This document shows positions 57,128-60,000 of a stretch of DNA of 60,000 bases, in pieces (positions within the stretch are counted from its first letter, which is position 1; every line of letters starts with the position of its first letter). Origin of the DNA: Symsagittifera roscoffensis (Eukaryota > Xenacoelomorpha > Acoela > Convolutidae); NCBI RefSeq assembly GCF_963678635.1, contig NC_087064.1, positions 79,216,512 through 79,276,511 on the forward strand, given 5' to 3'. A program made the position numbers and the translations under genes. The notes under the pieces were generated by a model. That model had not been told where the DNA came from and did no database searches. It worked only from the letters and a program-made list of their open reading frames with translations.

Positions 57128-57850
57128 GTACACAAAAACAAAAACACAGCTCTAACATTTTTTCAAAGATTAAATAAACAACCACCATTCTTCTCAAAAT
57201 TTTATCCAATTTATAACCAACAACGGAAACACCTGAAACCACTATCAGGAAATATATATAACTTTTCAATAAAACAAGTTCACCAGTATGATAAAAGTCA
57301 AAATAAACAACAACTTTTTATGTCAGACTTTGAATTTAAACCAATTCTTAAGGTTTTCAAAATCACGATTTCATCTATAAAATATTTGAAAAACACGAAT
57401 TCCGACATCATTTCGCTACACGTGTATAACAATACACCGTATCAAGTAACATTACCCTTAGGACTTTTAGGATATTGCGAAACAAACGCTACAATCTCAC
57501 CCATACATGAAAAAGCATACCGCGTAAATAATATACTCCAATTATTAGATATTTGCCAATCCACAATTCTTAACGAAGAATTATCCATAAATAACATAAT
57601 AAGCAATGAAAAGAGAAACACAGATTATTTCACAAAAACACCATATTTTAAACCAACCTTCAATGTAACAAATTACACAAAAGAACAACAACAATTTTTA
57701 ACGATGTTTAACTTTGAACACTCACAAATTACACAAATCGAATTTGACAAACTAGCAAAACAACTATTAAAATATTCAACAGTCTACGCAACATCAAAAT
57801 TTGATGTTGGGAAAATCAGTTCATCACTACAATGTCCCGTTAAAACCTGA
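57128..57850 (+). pseudogene. Linker between protease and RT
   Basis: Open frame, ATG at 57,320 (176 residues). No domain recognised; it contains strand-rich sequence (YQVTLPLGLLGYCE) typical of the region ahead of RT in Ty3/gypsy Pol. It ends with TGA at 57,848-57,850. RT continues in the same frame, although the 25 bases around the stop read better in another frame, which suggests two small indels. Confidence 0.55.
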
Positions 57851-58342
57851 CGCAGTTTTCAAAAAGCAAGAGCTAGTAAAGTACCAATTCATTTACATGA
57901 CAAAGTAAACAGATTACTTGATATTTTAGAACAATACAAAATTATCTCACCAGTAAATAAAGAAGAACAACCAAAAGGTAACACATTTATTAACCCTGTT
58001 ATCATCCTAGCAAAAGGAGAATCATTAAAAATAGTTTTAGACGCTAGATACCTCAATTCACTAATAGACGAATCGAAATGCAATTGGCCTATTGAACCAA
58101 TACAAGTTATTTTAACGAAAATAAACGGAAAACACTTTACAACCGCAGATATGAATAGTGCATACAATCAAATGCCACTAGATGAACAATCACGACGTTT
58201 AACACAATTTGTTATTGGAAATCAACAATATGAATTCAACCGCCTATTCTATGGAATTTCCATAGGACCAGCAGCATTTTCAGCTTTTATGAGCAAAATT
58301 TTTAGACCACTAATACTCACGAAAAACGCAATCACCTATTAA
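57851..58342 (+). pseudogene. Reverse transcriptase, N-terminal half
   Basis: In frame with both neighbours. Motifs: SKVPIHLHDKV, LKIVLDARYLN (RT motif 2), FTTADMNSAYNQ (motif with first catalytic Asp), FNRLFYGISIGPAAFSAFM (motif 4). It ends at TAA 58,340-58,342, which falls inside the YxDD catalytic box: TY, stop, DD. The enzyme would copy the element RNA into DNA; this stop removes the active-site loop and everything after it. Confidence 0.85.
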
Positions 58343-60000
58343 GACGATGTTTTTATGCAATCACAGACAAAAGAAGAAATGTTTACAGTTTTAGAACACT
58401 ATCATAAAATACTTCAGAACGAAAATCTGAAGGCCGCCCCCGATAAATCACACTTCTTTTTAACACGAGTTAAATTTTTAGGACATAATATAGAAAGAAA
58501 CACAATCACTCCATTAAAATCACGCATTGATGCTATTCAAAAACTTCAACCACCAACAAACAAAAAGAAAATCCAAGAACTCCTTGGAATGTTAAATTTC
58601 TTAAGCAAGTACGTTTATAAAATGCAATTATATTTAAGACCGTTCTATAATATCCTCAGACAACAAAATAATTTTGAATGGACCACTGAACATAAAACAC
58701 GATTTGAAGAAATTAAAAAACTTTTAACTGAACAAATTTCAAACACAATTCCAGATCCAAATCAACCATTCTATGCAATGTGCGAAGCCTCAAATTTTGG
58801 CATCGGCGCAGCATTACTACAATCACACAGTGGTACAAATAAAATGAACCTTATATCAGCAAATTCCCGATTATTCACTCAAGCAGAGCTACGACTCTCA
58901 ACTCTAATGAGAGAATGTACAGCTATAATTTATACACTTACAGAATATGAATTTCTGATACTTGGATCAAAACATCCAACAGTTCTATTCACAGATCATA
59001 AACCAATCATTTTTCTCTTTACACAAAAGTCAAATCCCAATCACCGAGTTTATAGATTTCAATTAATTCTAATAAAATTTCCAAACTTACATATAGTTTG
59101 GACAGCAGGAAAGAATCTTGCTTTACCAGATACATTAAGTCGAAATACACCACCTGAATTACTTACACGAAAAACTACAGTTGAAATACCCAAAAATATA
59201 AACTTTTACCTTGCAAAAAACGAAACATCGCCCCGACTAGAATGCAAATATGCAGTAAAAACTGACATTGAACAATCACAAATAAATAACCTACAACATT
59301 TCCCACTTTACTTAGATTGCCAAAATAATCACTATGGAGTTGATCTACTAGGAACATCAACTTTCAAACCAATTCCATACTCACAATGGATAAAAAATAA
59401 CACCCAACAAAAACGAATAAAACACAACTCGCATAAAAAAGACCTTTTTCCGTTAATTGAAAAAGAAAATTTAACTGATAAAATAAATTTATCAGGACCA
59501 CAAATAAATGATTCAAAATACACAATAAATCAAGTCTTTGACCTCCATGACCCACTTGACACAATTCCCCTATCTAAATTGGAAATTGAAAATATTTTTC
59601 TCCCTCCAACAGATAAAATTACAATTGAAATCTTGAAACAATATCAAAATCTTGACCCAGTAATTAGACAACTAAAATCATGGCACAAATACAAAACTAA
59701 GCCCGTAAAGGCAGATACCACAATTTTAGGAAATAAAACACTCCTCCGATATTTCCGAAAATTTAATAATACAACAATTAATGAAAACACAGACCTTCTA
59801 GAGTATAAATTAAATGATTCTACAGTTCCTTGTCTTCCTTTAAGTATGATTCCAATAGCTTTTAACATTTCACATACACAAAACACTAAAGGACACTCTG
59901 GATCAGAGAAATCATATTCAAATTTTACACAAAATTTTTATTTCCCAAATGCACCAATTTGGATAAAAGTACTATGCAATGATTGTATAGTATGTCAGCT
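58343..60000 (+). pseudogene. RT C-terminus, RNase H and start of integrase (open to window end)
   Basis: Frame open with no stop to 60,000. It starts with the DD of the RT box (DDVFMQSQTK), then HFFLTRVKFLGH and LLGMLNFLSKYV (RT end). RNase H: AMCEASNFGIGAAL, RECTAIIYTL, LFTDHKP. A chromodomain-free spacer follows, with LPDTLSRNTPPEL at the RNase H end. The integrase zinc domain begins with HTKGHSG ... CNDCIVCQ. The first RNase H acidic position is Glu (CEAS), where most relatives have Asp, a possible loss of activity. Confidence 0.85.

Larger units (their letters stand above)
51078..60000 (+). mobile_element. Second Ty3/gypsy retrotransposon, plus strand, continues past the window
   Basis: Host similarity to copy 1 stops at 51,077 and a new A/C-rich sequence begins (possible LTR start TGGAAC; the exact junction is uncertain by about 20 bp). 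Order: leader, basic and acidic N-terminal gag segments, gag capsid-like region with a CCHC knuckle, Ser/Asn/Arg-rich stretch, aspartic protease, RT, RNase H, start of integrase zinc domain, cut by the window end. PR-RT-RH-IN order places it in Ty3/gypsy. It is unlike the minus-strand element in codon use (very A-rich) and sequence. At least six frame changes or stops make this copy defective as assembled. Confidence 0.9.

Noticed and set aside
58340-58342. TAA read as glutamine (alternative genetic code)
   Set aside because: Both TAA and TGA interrupt this element, the other retroelement uses a normal code with long ORFs, and frameshifts co-occur; decay explains it better.
1-60000. CRISPR arrays, rRNA genes, intact tRNA genes, prokaryotic operons
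   Set aside because: None seen. The direct repeats present are microsatellites, minisatellites or transposon-related, and the coding parts are split by GT-AG introns.

Overview
The window is eukaryotic, almost certainly from an invertebrate animal. It is AT-rich and mostly non-coding. The host exons are short, GC-rich, bounded by GT-AG splice sites and encode halves of immunoglobulin (Ig) domains. There are also two Ty3/gypsy-type LTR retrotransposons, long (GTAT)n arrays and many degenerate non-coding repeats. I cannot name the species or the host gene.

Layout. Positions 1-24,782 carry copy 1 of a large repeated segment. It holds six exons (A-F) whose intron phases join without conflict into three Ig-like domains (A+B, C+D, E+F). 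A run of exactly 200 N (24,783-24,982) separates it from copy 2 (24,983-51,077), which matches copy 1 from 1,297 to about 20,475 in the same order and orientation. Copy 2 repeats exons A-E. Small intervals I compared differ by roughly 1-5 percent plus many indels. This is either a recent tandem duplication of a multi-Ig gene segment or two haplotypes placed end to end across a scaffold gap; the sequence alone does not decide.

Copy 2 has two large insertions that copy 1 lacks. At 40,073-46,177 lies a minus-strand Ty3/gypsy element with one LTR and a tRNA-Ser-like primer-binding site overlapping the gag start. It is cut off inside the 3' end of pol and flanked by a 74-bp direct repeat of host DNA. 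At about 51,078 a second, plus-strand Ty3/gypsy element begins and runs past the window end. Its gag, protease, RT, RNase H and start of integrase are recognisable but broken by frameshifts and stops. It interrupts copy 2 before the place where exon F would lie.

The introns are layered with repeats: a family of about 450-540 bp with 10-bp inverted ends (TGTTCCGACT/AGTCGGAACA) and a hairpin tail, all recognised copies in one orientation; a 25-bp-armed foldback element just after exon C; roughly 200-bp tandem repeats; a 20-bp minisatellite; and a GTAT array that has become palindromic in copy 1 only. No rRNA gene, intact tRNA gene, CRISPR array or bacterial-type operon was seen.
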